Source: Pelagomonas calceolata
Taxonomy: Eukaryota > Sar > Pelagophyceae > Pelagomonadales > Pelagomonadaceae
DNA: 64,000 nucleotides
NCBI GenBank assembly: GCA_918797485.1
Contig: CAKKNE010000003.1
Span: 5,022,001-5,086,000 of the forward strand
Direction of reading: 5' to 3'
Part shown: in pieces, positions 1-9,820 of the stretch
Numbering within the stretch: position 1 is the first letter of the stretch
How the letters are laid out: each line of letters opens with the position of its first letter
Program-made: the position numbers and the translations under genes
The notes under the pieces: model-generated
What the model saw: only the letters and a program-made list of their open reading frames with translations
Databases searched by the model: none
What the model was told of the DNA's origin: nothing

Positions 1-549
1 GAGTATGCTGTCGCACTCGTCCAGGACGACGACGTGGAGCGACGACTGCGAGCCCATCCGCGCCCACTCGTCGTCCGCCGGCTTGAAGAGCCCCCGGACC
101 GCCTGCTCCGACGCGCCCAGGAGGTGCGAGAACACCTCGGGTCCCCGCACGAGAATCGGCTTGCGATCGCTGAGGAGCTTGGCGATGCCGCGGGCGATCA
201 GCGTCTTGCCCGTCCCCGGCGGGCCGTGCCTGCGCGCAATCGAAAAATTCGCTGCTCGACGACGAACGCGCCGTAAATCTGTTTTGCGCCCCGCAACGCG
301 CAGGAGCAGGCCGCGCGCGTGGCGCAGCCCGCAACGCTCGCGCGTCTCGCGCGACACGAGCCGCGACGTGAGGACGCGTCGCATGACGGCTTCCAGCTCG
401 CGCCCGAACCCGCCGACGCCGAGCGCCGCGCCCAAATCACCACTCGCGTCGAGGATGGCCCGGCGCTGCTTCTCGGCGACGCTCCGGCTGCTCGAGAGCG
501 CCGCGCGACCGAACCGCGCAGCAGCCGCGCGAGCGGCTGGTGGCATCAT
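1..549 (-). CDS. NSF-like AAA ATPase, 3' end cut by the window edge
   Basis: Minus-strand translation from the ATG at 549 gives about 180 residues and then runs off the window. It reads GPPGTGKTLIARGIAKLL (Walker A), then LLGASEQAVRGLF, then VVVLDECDSI (Walker B). This order and spacing match the D1 AAA module of N-ethylmaleimide-sensitive factor, which disassembles SNARE complexes after vesicle fusion. Two oddities: only about 50 residues precede the conserved GGFGRELEAVMRR segment, so the usual NSF N-domain is absent or on an undetected upstream exon; and about 24 residues, read in frame without a stop, separate GLLL from GPPGTGK where NSF has a single residue. That stretch (about 234-306) is lower in GC and may be an unspliced intron, but I could not find an in-phase GT-AG pair. 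Family call is firm; orthology to NSF is likely. Confidence 0.75.
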   Translation of the reverse strand, partial: MMPPAARAAAARFGRAALSSSRSVAEKQRRAILDASGDLGAALGVGGFGRELEAVMRRVLTSRLVSRETRERCGLRHARGLLLRVAGRKTDLRRVRRRAANFSIARRHGPPGTGKTLIARGIAKLLSDRKPILVRGPEVFSHLLGASEQAVRGLFKPADDEWARMGSQSSLHVVVLDECDSIL

Positions 550-664
550 TCCGTGTGCAGTGTTTGGCACTCTTGGGTGCACAAGACTTGCGTCGTCAAG
601 GAGATTAGCAGTCCTTTTTGCCTTATCTGGACAACTGACTCGAGCTCCTGACTCGGACCTGAGT

Positions 665-800
665 GTACCATGGTACCGTAGGTACCGTAGGTACCGTAGG
701 TACTACTACTGCGGTACTGCGGTACTTGCTGGTACTGCGGTACCTACGGTACTAGTCTGGTACTGTACAAAGAGCTCGTACCGTGGTACCTTAGTTCCCC
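665..800. repeat. GGTACCGTA palindromic array (family A)
   Basis: Tandem and scrambled copies of a 9-bp unit, GGTACCGTA, built on the palindrome GGTACC, with GCGGTACT variants. Similar short arrays occur at about 1590-1605, 10989-11030, 11285-11320, 34757-34775, 35490-35530, 39690-39728, 40912-40960, 41080-41165, 49605-49648, 51935-52040, 60196-60222, 60704-60720 and 62697-62740. Confidence 0.9.
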
Positions 801-1066
801 TTGACTAAAAGAGGTTTCTCATGGGATACCCGCAGCAGCTCGTGAATACGTGAGGTTTGTGGCTAGTCAGCGCAGTTATCAGACAGACTCCCACGTATGT
901 GGGACGGAACCCGCCGCGGTTTCAAGTTCAGATCACGGCGCTTTGGCTCGTAGCAAGCCATGTTGCCGGCTCGCCGGTAGTCGATAAAACACACACCTCA
1001 TCCCAGTGCAACTCTAGAGGCTCCTCCGGCCGGCAGGCAGCCGCGCCCCCCATCATCCTCGTCCAC

Positions 1067-1462
1067 TCAGTTCGCCCGTGCGTTCATGAGGCTGGAAAAG
1101 CGCCGTCGCTGGTACCCCGCCCACTCGACGAAGTCGACTCGGGTTGCGACGACGCGCTCCCGCCAGACGTCCGACTCCGCGGCCTGCGGACGTCTCGTCT
1201 CGGAGTCGCTTACCCCGCGTGCGGTAGCGTGGTCGCAGAAAGCGTCGGCAAAGTGATCGAGATCGAGGATGCGTGCGACGCCGCGCTGCGTCTTCCGACG
1301 CGGCGCAGCCTTCTTGGGAGCGGACCGAGCATGCTTGCGCGCCCTGGCGCTCTCGAGGCTCAGGCGACGCTTCTCCTCCGAGAGAAACGCACTTTTGTGA
1401 GCCGCGATTCGTTCCGTTCGCACGCTCGCGTCCGCGTACAGCCTCTCCGAAACGTGTGACAT
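1067..1462 (-). CDS. Small charged, probably helical protein, unknown function
   Basis: A 131-codon open frame starts at an ATG at 1462 just downstream of an A/T-rich stretch. The first 60 residues are rich in Arg, Lys, Glu and Ala (SERLYADASVRTERIAAHKS followed by LSEEKRRLSLESARARKH). This is the kind of helical segment that opens many algal cytoskeletal or flagellar proteins, and it is less arginine-skewed than the opposite-strand reading. No domain is recognised. It may be one exon of a longer gene, because the C-terminal third is less regular. Evidence is compositional only. Confidence 0.4.
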   Translation of the reverse strand: MSHVSERLYADASVRTERIAAHKSAFLSEEKRRLSLESARARKHARSAPKKAAPRRKTQRGVARILDLDHFADAFCDHATARGVSDSETRRPQAAESDVWRERVVATRVDFVEWAGYQRRRFSSLMNARAN

Positions 1463-1737
1463 TGTTGTTTTTAAAGGGGCACAGCGAGGGCTATCTTGTG
1501 GCGCTCTGCTTGGTGTGGTCGGAGGAGGATGCTTAAATACAAGGTAAACCTGCCGCGAGACTCGAGACAGCCTGCTATACCATTGTACCTCGGTACCGTG
1601 GTACCTAAGCCTGGTATCCTGTCGTGTACTGTAGGCACAATGGCTACAGGTCCTGCGTCAAAAGCAGCCGGGTACGAGCTTGACATGCATCCAGTAGAGA
1701 CTAAAAAATAATAACGCGAGGCGCTGCGTGGCTTAAG

Positions 1738-3350
1738 ATGAGGCGAAGAAGACGTGCGCTCACGACGACAGCTTTCTTGCCGTTGCTAGCGGCGCCCCTC
1801 GCTCGGGAGGAGGCGCTGCCTCCCTCGCGCCACCAGCACCTATGCGTTCCGTGGACGGCGTCGCTGCGCGAAGCGTTGACGCGGTCGAACGCGTTTCTTC
1901 CCGACCCCGCGGCATTTGTGTCGCACCCGCCGGTGGACGCGGCCGCCGAGCGCCTCCGGCGGCAGCTGCGGCGGCTCGGCGAGAGCTGTCGCGCGCCGTT
2001 CCTGCCGATCGGCGGCACGAACGCGTTCGGCAGCCTCGTCAACGCGCTCGTGCTGCCGCTAAAGTTCGCCGTGGCGTCAAACCGGACGATGCTCACGCCC
2101 CCGCTCGGCGCCTACGCGAACGGCTCGTGCGCTACTCTGGCCTGCTTCTACCGCCCACTCGCGCCCGCCTGCGAGCGCGCGAACGGTTACCCCGCGCCCG
2201 TGCCGGGTCCTCGGCCGCGCTCGTCCGTCGTGGACGCCCTTGCGGTCAAGCAGGAGCGGCGCCGGCGCGCCAAGCGCTGCCAGGGCGCGGCAGCAGCACC
2301 GCGGTGCGACGACTACGAAGCCATCGCGCGTCGCGCCGCGTCCCCCATGCACCCTCTCTGTGATTTTGACTCTGCGAGCCGCAGGAAGCGCTGGGCGAGG
2401 CGACGATCCCGCGTGGTTGGCGTGCCGCAGTGCCGCGGCCAGACTCGTGCGACGAGACCTCATGCCGCGTGCCGACGCTCCAGGCCTCGGCGCTCAAGAA
2501 GATCGGTGTCGACCCTCCACCTGCGGCGTATGCGACTCAGGGGGGCTTTTGGTTTGTCTCGCAGCTCCTTGCGCGCGTTTTTGCAGCGTCTGGTCACATG
2601 CGCCCCAAATCTTATGCTTGTCGCGACCCAGGCATTTGCTCCGGCCAAACGACGCGACGCGGCGCCGCGTCGGCCGCCGCGCGGAGGCGGCGGGCCTGCG
2701 GCGAGCGCCGCGGCCGCTTCTCGGCATTCACGTTCGGCGCGGCGACTCGTGCCGCGAGGTGCAGGAGGCGACCAAGGCGCGTCGGTGTTCGCCCTTTGCC
2801 GAGTACTGGTACCACGCACTCGCCATGCGGGCGCGAGGCGGCGTTCAAGCATTCATCTCAGTAGCGAGATCTTCGCCGCAGGCGCGCTACGGCATCCGGT
2901 CCGTATTCCTCGCAACCGACGATCCCTCCGTCGTAGACGAGGCTCGGACAGCGGCCGCCACCGCTGGTCTGCCGCTCTACGCCATGCTCGCCAATCCGCC
3001 GGCCAGCGCCGGCACCGCACCGCCCCCACTCTGGGACTCAGCGCGCGCCCGTGTCAGACTCAGTTCGCATGACCCATGCTGAGGGCGCGGTGACTTGTGC
3101 CTTCTAGGTGCTCGCGCGTCGCGGCGTCGACGCGTCTTCCGCGGCAGCTGGCGTCGTCGACGACCTGGCGCTCCTCGGGCGCTGCGACGCGTACGTCGGC
3201 AAGTTCACCTCGAACCTAGACCGCATCGCGTATTCGCTCCTTGCGGCGCGGTCCGGGTGCCTGAAACCGGTCGTCTCCCTAGATTCGCTCTGGTGCCACG
3301 ACTGGTCCAATCGAGTCGGCCAGTCCCTTTTCGGGTCGTTTGTGTGTTGA
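1738..3350 (+). CDS. Fucosyltransferase-like glycosyltransferase, four exons
   Basis: Four exons in shifting frames code for a secretory protein. Exon 1 (1738 to about 2359) has a basic N-terminus plus hydrophobic signal anchor, then PIGGTNAFGSLVNALVLPLK. Exon 2 (about 2389-2587) contains QGGFWFVSQLLARVFA. Exon 3 (2632-3052) contains LRPND and the sugar-nucleotide motif LLGIHVRRGDSC, then YGIRSVFLATDD. Exon 4 (3108-3350) contains VGKFTSNLDRIAYSLL. This order (G-rich start, LRP, HVRRxD, ATDD, SNLDR) matches alpha-1,6-fucosyltransferase/NodZ-like GT-B enzymes. Introns 2588-2631 (44 nt) and 3053-3107 (55 nt) keep phase with GT-AG ends. Intron 1 (2360-2388, 29 nt) is the least certain junction. 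Probably a Golgi enzyme using GDP-fucose; the acceptor is unknown. Confidence 0.75.
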
Positions 3351-4311
3351 TGCGAGCAAATCAAAATACACCTAATTAGGGATATTTAGAGCGAGGCGGC
3401 GCGGGCGGCGTGCCGCTAGTGTTCAAACCCGCGTCTACCCGCACGTTCCTAACTTGAACCTCTAACTTGAACCCTGATCTTAACCCTAACCTCACCACCC
3501 CGCCCCCCTGGTGGCCACGTGGGTCGACCTGGTGGGTACGGGGCCACTTAAAGCGCGTGCGGTAGCACGTGCTAAAAAGCCAATCAACTTGAAATTGAGA
3601 TGCTGAATCTAAAGTGATTTTTCAGCGATCTCAGCTTTGGTATGTGCTTGGATCTGATGAGCTGGGTACAATAAATGCACAATGCAGCTAAGGGTCACTG
3701 ACACGGACCACACGGTGACGGTCACGGTCATGGTAAAACACGTCGAGGAAAGAGCCACCAAGATGCATGAATCTCTTCTGTAAATGCAGTAATTTAGTTC
3801 TCGCCCCCGTTCGAATCTGACCATAGAACAGCGCAGCGGTCCGCGCGAGCCCTGGACGATTTTGGTGCACTTGTGCAGCTGCTGAAGACGGGCCTGTGTG
3901 GCCCGTGAGGCCTGCAAACTATAGTACGGTGAATACACCTATTCTCCTTACTTACCTACTTACTCAGGCTTACCCTACACACAACGAATCGCCACCGGCG
4001 CCAGTCTAAATTCACTATGTTACTAGTATTATCACTAAATTACATTAATGAAACTATGTACTATTTGGGAGTCAATTCTAAGACTTATGGGGTTAGCCTC
4101 ACTTCATCGGGGCAGACGATCTGCCAGTGCGCCCCCGGGCCGTACTGTTCACAGTGCTGGGCATAGTTTGCCAGTGTGTCCGAGGGTTCTAAGTTGGTAA
4201 TGATGGCGAACTCTATACTAGTAGACCCGCCTCACCTCGGGCAGGCTCGACACACTGGCAGACACACTCAGCCCACCCAGACTTCCACCCAGCCGGGCGA
4301 CTCGTTGTAAT
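3351..4311. other. Intergenic region without a convincing gene
   Basis: Mixed GC sequence between convergent genes. Open frames here are short and have no recognisable motif. Around 4110-4270 there are several CTGCCAGTGTG/CACACTGGCAG segments in both orientations, a weak inverted-repeat cluster. A short CTTAACCCTAACC stretch near 3478 resembles two telomere units but is too short to mean much. Confidence 0.5.
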
Positions 4312-6309
4312 TTATATTACATCGTCACTATGATTCGCAATCAGCGAAGTACAGCCAACTCGGTGGAGGAGTTTCGTAGCCTGGGCTCGTGTGGTGAGAT
4401 GTCGCACGGCGAAGGCGTGGCTGTTGCTTGAAAGTTCACGGCGTAGCCACGGATCGGCGAGTACGTCAGCTATGAGTTGGCTCCACGCGGCGTGGCGGTA
4501 CGAGACAAGAACCGTGGGTTTCTCGTTAAAGCTCGAAAATAGGACACTCTCGGGGCATGCATCCACAATGGCTGGAACGCCAAGCTGCATGAAGACGAAC
4601 GCGCGACCCGCATTCGACGTGCGCTTACAGCGTTTGACCATATCTTCAGGTTGTTCGTCGACCTGCACAAAAGATGGCGCGGTCTGGCGCGCCACCTGTC
4701 CGACGTCACCTGCTGGTGCCACCTCCGACGGCGCCAGGCCCAAGTCGCACTCAGCGAGGTGCTGATAGATCTTGCGCGGGTCGTATGCAACGAAGTCTAC
4801 CATTCCAGCCCGCCACTCTAGTGCGTCGACTTGCTTGGCCAGGGCTTTGGTCGCACGGGGCTCTACGAGGACCCGCAGTTTGAACGGATTACGGATATCG
4901 CCAAGGACCGGGAGCAGGGATTGAATATGCATGTGGTTCCCATGGTAGCAGAGCAATGGAACGCGGGCCTCACCAGGGCCAAACGCGATGGGCCTCACTT
5001 TGTGCATCACGCCAACTGGGCGCACGTCTTCGACGAGCTGGAGGCGAATGGACGCCTGGCCCTTGGCACGCCACATTGCATCAATGAATCCGTTATCTGA
5101 CACCATGATCGCGGATCTATCGGCCTCATTCAAGGTAGTGGCCTCAGTGTTCGACGGCTTGAAGACGATGCGCACCGACTTTGGATTGGTTGTGCGAGGC
5201 ACGTGTCCGAGAGCGAGAACAACATCGCACATATCGTGACCATGCAGAAGTTCGACGCCCAGGAGCCTCGCTAGGGCCGTAGAGTGCATGTGTGCGATGC
5301 GCATTGAGCCGGTCAACGAGCTGCCGGGCCTGAAGGCAGCGCAGAGACGCGGGCGCGGCGGCACTGGCAGGGAAAGGCACCGCTCCCTGAACGGGTGAAC
5401 CAGTAGTGAACCCCGGTAGCGCCCTACCGACCCGCAGTTTGATCCCTTTCCATCCGCGATGCCGGGAAGTTGTGCCCACTTCCCAGCAAGCACAATCATC
5501 AGGGGAGGCATCGAGCCCAAGTGCCACAACTTTTTCACGGCATTCTGAGCGAGATACATCTCGACGCGCTGCGTTGTATTTGCTGCTATCCACGCTGATA
5601 TGTTGACCAACATCACTGAGTCGGTCAGGCACGGGTCATCAGGCCTCAGGCCCAGTCCAGCGAGCCGTGGATCGTTCAAGAGTAGCATGCGGTCCATGCG
5701 GCACGTTTGGAGCCGCTGAACTCCAGCAGACACGATTGGGATTGGCGTTGTCGACGAAAACAGGCCATCGAGGCCAGGTCGCATAAAAAGAACGTCAGTG
5801 TCAAGGTACAGGAATAGTTCGGCACTGTAGCGCTCCCTAAGTAATGAGGGGGCGTAAAATCGGTAGTAGTTGGCTGCGTGCATCAGCTTCTGCTGCAAAC
5901 TTTTCTCATGGCCCCGGTAGCCCCAAACTTTTCGTTGTCGCGTAACCGCAGAGTCAAAATCCGTCTCGTGCGTGGAAATACGGAAGCCACGGAAAATCAG
6001 TGGTGCAAGCGAGTCCTCGAGCGCATGCTTGGGGATGCGCCAGTAGAACACGTGCGCGTGCAGGCGCCGCCGGCACCTGAGGGCATCGCAGCCAACGGAA
6101 AATGCTGACCATGCGGACTGCGTGAGCAGGTCAAGTTGCTGCTGCTGCTCGTTCGCGCTAGACGCCTCGATTGCGTACACGAGGTGCATTTCGTTGCGTG
6201 GCTCGACGTGTACCTCTTGGCACATGGTCATCGCGTCTCGCCAGGAGGAGCCCAATGTCACGACAAAGACTAGCAGGAGGAAACTCACAAGGACTGGTTT
6301 TTGGGCCAT
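4312..6309 (-). CDS. GT8-type glycosyltransferase fused to a second glycosyltransferase-like domain
   Basis: Single-exon 665-residue type II membrane protein. Residues about 5-22 (VLVSFLLLVFVVTLG) form a signal anchor. The N-terminal half has GT8/GT-A features: QQKLMHAANYYRFYAP, then the metal-binding DxD in LFLYLDTDVLFMRPGLDGLF (about residues 165-185), then DPCLTDSVMLVNISAW, PLMIVLAGKWAQLPG and a late IAHMHS. After about residue 350 a second region has QLGVPAIVDACPESVLFSSF and VLVSYRHAAWSQLIADVLAD, which resembles the C-terminal Rossmann half of GT-B enzymes. So the protein looks like a fusion of a retaining GT8 enzyme with a GT-B-like unit, in the style of bifunctional polymerising transferases; the second assignment is inference. 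Likely Golgi lumenal. Confidence 0.75.
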   Translation of the reverse strand: MAQKPVLVSFLLLVFVVTLGSSWRDAMTMCQEVHVEPRNEMHLVYAIEASSANEQQQQLDLLTQSAWSAFSVGCDALRCRRRLHAHVFYWRIPKHALEDSLAPLIFRGFRISTHETDFDSAVTRQRKVWGYRGHEKSLQQKLMHAANYYRFYAPSLLRERYSAELFLYLDTDVLFMRPGLDGLFSSTTPIPIVSAGVQRLQTCRMDRMLLLNDPRLAGLGLRPDDPCLTDSVMLVNISAWIAANTTQRVEMYLAQNAVKKLWHLGSMPPLMIVLAGKWAQLPGIADGKGSNCGSVGRYRGSLLVHPFRERCLSLPVPPRPRLCAAFRPGSSLTGSMRIAHMHSTALARLLGVELLHGHDMCDVVLALGHVPRTTNPKSVRIVFKPSNTEATTLNEADRSAIMVSDNGFIDAMWRAKGQASIRLQLVEDVRPVGVMHKVRPIAFGPGEARVPLLCYHGNHMHIQSLLPVLGDIRNPFKLRVLVEPRATKALAKQVDALEWRAGMVDFVAYDPRKIYQHLAECDLGLAPSEVAPAGDVGQVARQTAPSFVQVDEQPEDMVKRCKRTSNAGRAFVFMQLGVPAIVDACPESVLFSSFNEKPTVLVSYRHAAWSQLIADVLADPWLRRELSSNSHAFAVRHLTTRAQATKLLHRVGCTSLIANHSDDVI

Positions 6310-6390
6310 TGCGCCCCAAGGATATGCAAGCCTTGGCTGGCGGTATTTTTACGGCAGGCACTCGAGTAAGTTGGTGAGAGAGCAACCCAC

Positions 6391-6537
6391 TAGAGAGAGA
6401 AACCTACTAGCCCTTCCTACCCTAGATATGTATCTCCCACTCTCTAAATTTGAGTCTATATATTGAGTGTCTATCGACGCTACGGTGTAACCAATTTACT
6501 ATAAGACACTCTCGTAGTTGGCTTGGCTCAGCCTCCG
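6391..6537 (+). repeat. Dispersed repeat family B, plus orientation
   Basis: About 150 bp opening with TAGAGAGAGAAACCTACTAG, containing ATATGTATCTCCCACTCTCT, and closing with CACTCTCGTAGTTGG. Other copies: 10850-10990 (minus), 34787-34958 (plus), 48999-49160 (plus), 62541-62700 (minus). No coding capacity. Confidence 0.85.
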
Positions 6538-6740
6538 CCGAAATGACGTGGAGCCCATTTCGCTATTCGTCTACACCTTGTCGAGCGCACCGTTTGACGC
6601 CCGCGTTTACAATCAAACCTCATTGCACTACAAAACCCTTATGGTCATCGCATCGCCCGGGGGAAAAAAGCCTGCCCCCATCAGCCCTTGGGGCACGGAC
6701 GGCGGCGCGGCCCTTACGGGGCACCCAGGCAGCCGCACCG

Positions 6741-6784
6741 CCCACGCCGGCACGCTGGATAATCACCCGGCGTGCCGGCGTGGG
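6741..6784. repeat. Perfect 15-bp stem hairpin
   Basis: CCCACGCCGGCACGC and its exact reverse complement flank a 14-base loop. The stem is high in GC and would be very stable as RNA or cruciform DNA. No poly-T run follows, and the flanks show no gene end. Confidence 0.8.
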
Positions 6785-7501
6785 AGCTACTGGTAGGCAT
6801 TACTGGTAGTAGGCAGAGAGATACTAGATAGCCCACGGGCAATGGGCATGCCGTTCCTCGCATGTATCGCACGACCGGGTCTGACTCGGAATCTGGCTCT
6901 GATGGGGAGGAGGAGGACGACACTTGATCTCCGCGGGATTTCTGAGCTCATGGTCCGACCGGGCGTGCGCGAGGGCCTCGCGAACGCGTCATGGCGGCGT
7001 TCGGCGCGGCGCGACATGTTGGGCAAGTAGGCGATTCATCCTCGGCTTCCTCGCAATTCAACGGGTCGACGGGCCTTCATTGGCGATGTTGACTCACCCC
7101 AGAAATTCAAGCTGCTTCCGATGGCAACTCTTCGGGTCTTCCGTCGGCGCAATGTCGTGAACGCGAGGGTGTTTTTCGCGACTCCCCCGCGGGCGCGGCG
7201 GCGGGCCGGCGGCCGGCTACGGAGATTCTCGCCGGCGGCGGCACTCGGGCACGACTCCACGGAGCGGCGGCGCGGCGGGATCCCGTATGCCTTGACGAGC
7301 TCTGGGTCGGGTCTCAAGCAAAGCGCCTCCGCGTCCGCGTTCAGCAGAATCAAGGTTGTGTGGCGGCGGTTCCCTTTTTTTTTCCCGCACATCGCTGCAC
7401 GACCTCTGCGACGAGTCTCCTGGGGCGGGGAGGGGTCCCGCAAGACCGCGCGCAAAACCCGTCGGTTAAGCTTAGTGCTTCACAGCGGACCCGCACGGCC
7501 A

Positions 7502-8820
7502 TTTGGCATCGGGATCGCCGCGTACGCTGTACCAGCGCGCTGCGCGTTCCTCGCCCCGGTTGTTACTTCCTCAGGGCGGCCAATGGGCCGCGTAACCAGC
7601 TTTTGGGCACCGCTCGTCGCGCTGGCGCCGCGCACTGCATAGGGCTTTCCAGCGCGATTTGGGCTTTTGGGGCCTCACGTCGCCGCGTCGCGTCGGCATT
7701 GGTAGGTTTTTGGACGCGAAGCTCATAGGTAGCATAGCCATGGCTGACCGGGCGGGCTTGGGCAGGCGACGCCGGAATCGCTCGCGGTAGACGCGTCGAG
7801 ACGGCCCGATCGCGGACCTGTTGCATTGACTAATACGCTATCCCTGGAGCCGCACGGCTCTTCGGCGTCGACGCACCCATACCGACGGCTGATCCCGCAC
7901 CTCTTTGGGATCTTCCGACTGCGGAAGCTCGTGGGCGCCTTCTTTGCGGTACCGCTCCCGAGGGCCGACACCGGCACCGGCGCGGACGGCCTCGTTATTG
8001 GAAGATTTTCGAACTGGAGAGTCGGTAGCATCACGGCGCCCTTTGGTGGTCGTGGCGGACCCTGTTGGCGGCGTTTATGTCGGGCTCGTGATGAGTTGTA
8101 ACCAGGAGCCGGCCGCCTTTCGTCTAGGTCACGCCCAGGCGCAATGTAATGTATTCATACTGGTCTATTACTCCGCCCGCCCTACTTGGGCGAAGGCTTT
8201 CGCGAGGGCTTGCGCTATGAGTCTCCCTAGAGGCCTCTAGACCATGCCCGGAGCCAACAGGTCCGCCGCGAGCTCCAATGGCCGCAGTGATGCTACCGAC
8301 TTGGCCGCGGACCCGCTGCGCCATCGTCGAGGCCGTCCGCGCCGGTGCCGGTGTCGGCCCTCGGGAGCCCCACTGAGGAGAAGGCTCCCATGACCTAACC
8401 CAATCAATACATGTCGGAGAGGTGCGGGATCGGCCGTCGGTATGGGTGCGTCGACGCCGAAGAGCCGTGCGGCTCCAGGGATAGCGTATTAGTCAATGCA
8501 ACAGGTCCGCGATCGGGCCGTCTCGACGCGTCTACCGCGAGCGATTCCGGCGTCGCCTGCCCAAGCCCGCCCGGTCAGCCATGGCTATGCTACCTATGAG
8601 CTTCGCGTCCAAAAACCTACCAATGCCGACGCGACGCGGCGACGTGAGGCCCCAAAAGCCCAAATCGCGCTGGAAAGCCCTATGCAGTGCGCGGCGCCAG
8701 CGCGACGAGCGATGCCCAAAAGCTGGTTACGCGGCCCAGTGGCCGCCCTGAGGAAGGGACAGCCGGGGCGAGGAACGCGCAGCGCGCTGGTATAGCGTAT
8801 GCGCCCTTTTTGATGCCAAG
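7502..8820. repeat. Long inverted repeat (imperfect 1.3-kb palindrome)
   Basis: The arm 7502 to about 8066 reappears in reverse complement at about 8251-8820. The outer ~400 bp (7517-7910 against 8410-8803) is nearly identical. The inner parts (7962-8066 against 8251-8358) have diverged and carry small indels. About 185 bp of unpaired sequence lies in the centre. Both arms read the same 85-residue frame outward, but neither resembles a known protein. No terminal duplication is visible. Confidence 0.85.
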
Positions 8821-9820
8821 TGAGCCACTTAGACTTTAGGGGCGGATCGCAAAAAGAATTAATAGGCAAAACGGGTTTTTCCGATTATGGGACCCCCCCC
8901 ATAGATCCTAACATGGGAATGTCGGGAGCGCCATGCTTACATATTTGGGACGAGGCGCCGCCTCATCGATCCTCTCCCAGTAGCGAGCTCCCGACATTGA
9001 GAATAGTCTTCCTTCGTTAATCGGGCTACCTACTAGTAACCCACTAGAATCAGGCCCCGGCTGCTCACAGCTTTTACGGCTGCTTGCCGGCCCGTCTCTG
9101 TCAGCGGGCTCTGTCTGGCATCCACACATGACATATACCTGCCGCGGGCGATTTCAGAAATCAAGCGCGGCCCAAAATCGCCCAGGACAGCCATTTTGCG
9201 GAAGTACCGGTGCACAGCGATGCGGCACCGCGTCGGCCGACCTCGCGCGCTCTCACGCGACGCGCTCCGACCGACGCTCGGTTTTTGAGATGCCTACCGC
9301 GGCGCTGGAGGCATTTAGTGAGCCCTATTGCCCCGAACGCGGCCTCGGCCGGTAGTACCAGCGGCCGGCGACGGTCAACATAACGGCGCCACGATGCCAG
9401 GCGTGCGTTTCCAGCCACTGCGATCATATCGAAACCGCGTGGGATCATCGAAGACCGCTTTTGGTTCCGCACCCAAAACGCCAGAAAAAAACGTAGGCGT
9501 CTCGCGGCCGTAACTTTTCACCACCCGATCCGTTTGTTGCACCCTTGGGACCGAACCAGACTTATTGACGTACGCCTAAAGGATGGTGACCCCGCTCAGG
9601 GGTCTGGGGGCGCTCCTAGCGAAATCGGGTTTTAGTGTCCGCCCCGAACTTAGTACTAGTACGTGAGCCATGGCCTATGGTGCGGGACCGCTGTGGCTTG
9701 GCTAAATGGGCGTCTTGAGTACCCACGGACGAGCGGTGAGGAACCGCGGACTTGCCTATCGGACGGGGGACCGTGTCCGATGCTGCAGTACAGCTCCTAA
9801 CAGATAATCGGGCGGCTGTC
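8821..9820. other. Intergenic region without a recognisable gene
   Basis: About 1 kb of mixed-composition sequence. Short frames on both strands have no domain signature. It contains a 12-bp inverted pair, AATGTCGGGAGC near 8926 and GCTCCCGACATT near 8991, with GAGGCGCCGCCTC between them. No tRNA-like or other RNA fold was recognised. Confidence 0.45.

Noticed and set aside
3444-3500. Telomere-like CTTAACCCTAACC near ACTTGAACC words
   Set aside because: Only two partial units; not evidence of an interstitial telomere.
3609-3938. 109-codon minus-strand ORF
   Set aside because: No motif and low complexity (VTVTVTVW); likely chance.
7036-9513. Several 60-170-codon ORFs in and around the long inverted repeat
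   Set aside because: They are duplicated only because the arms are; no domain, no codon signature.
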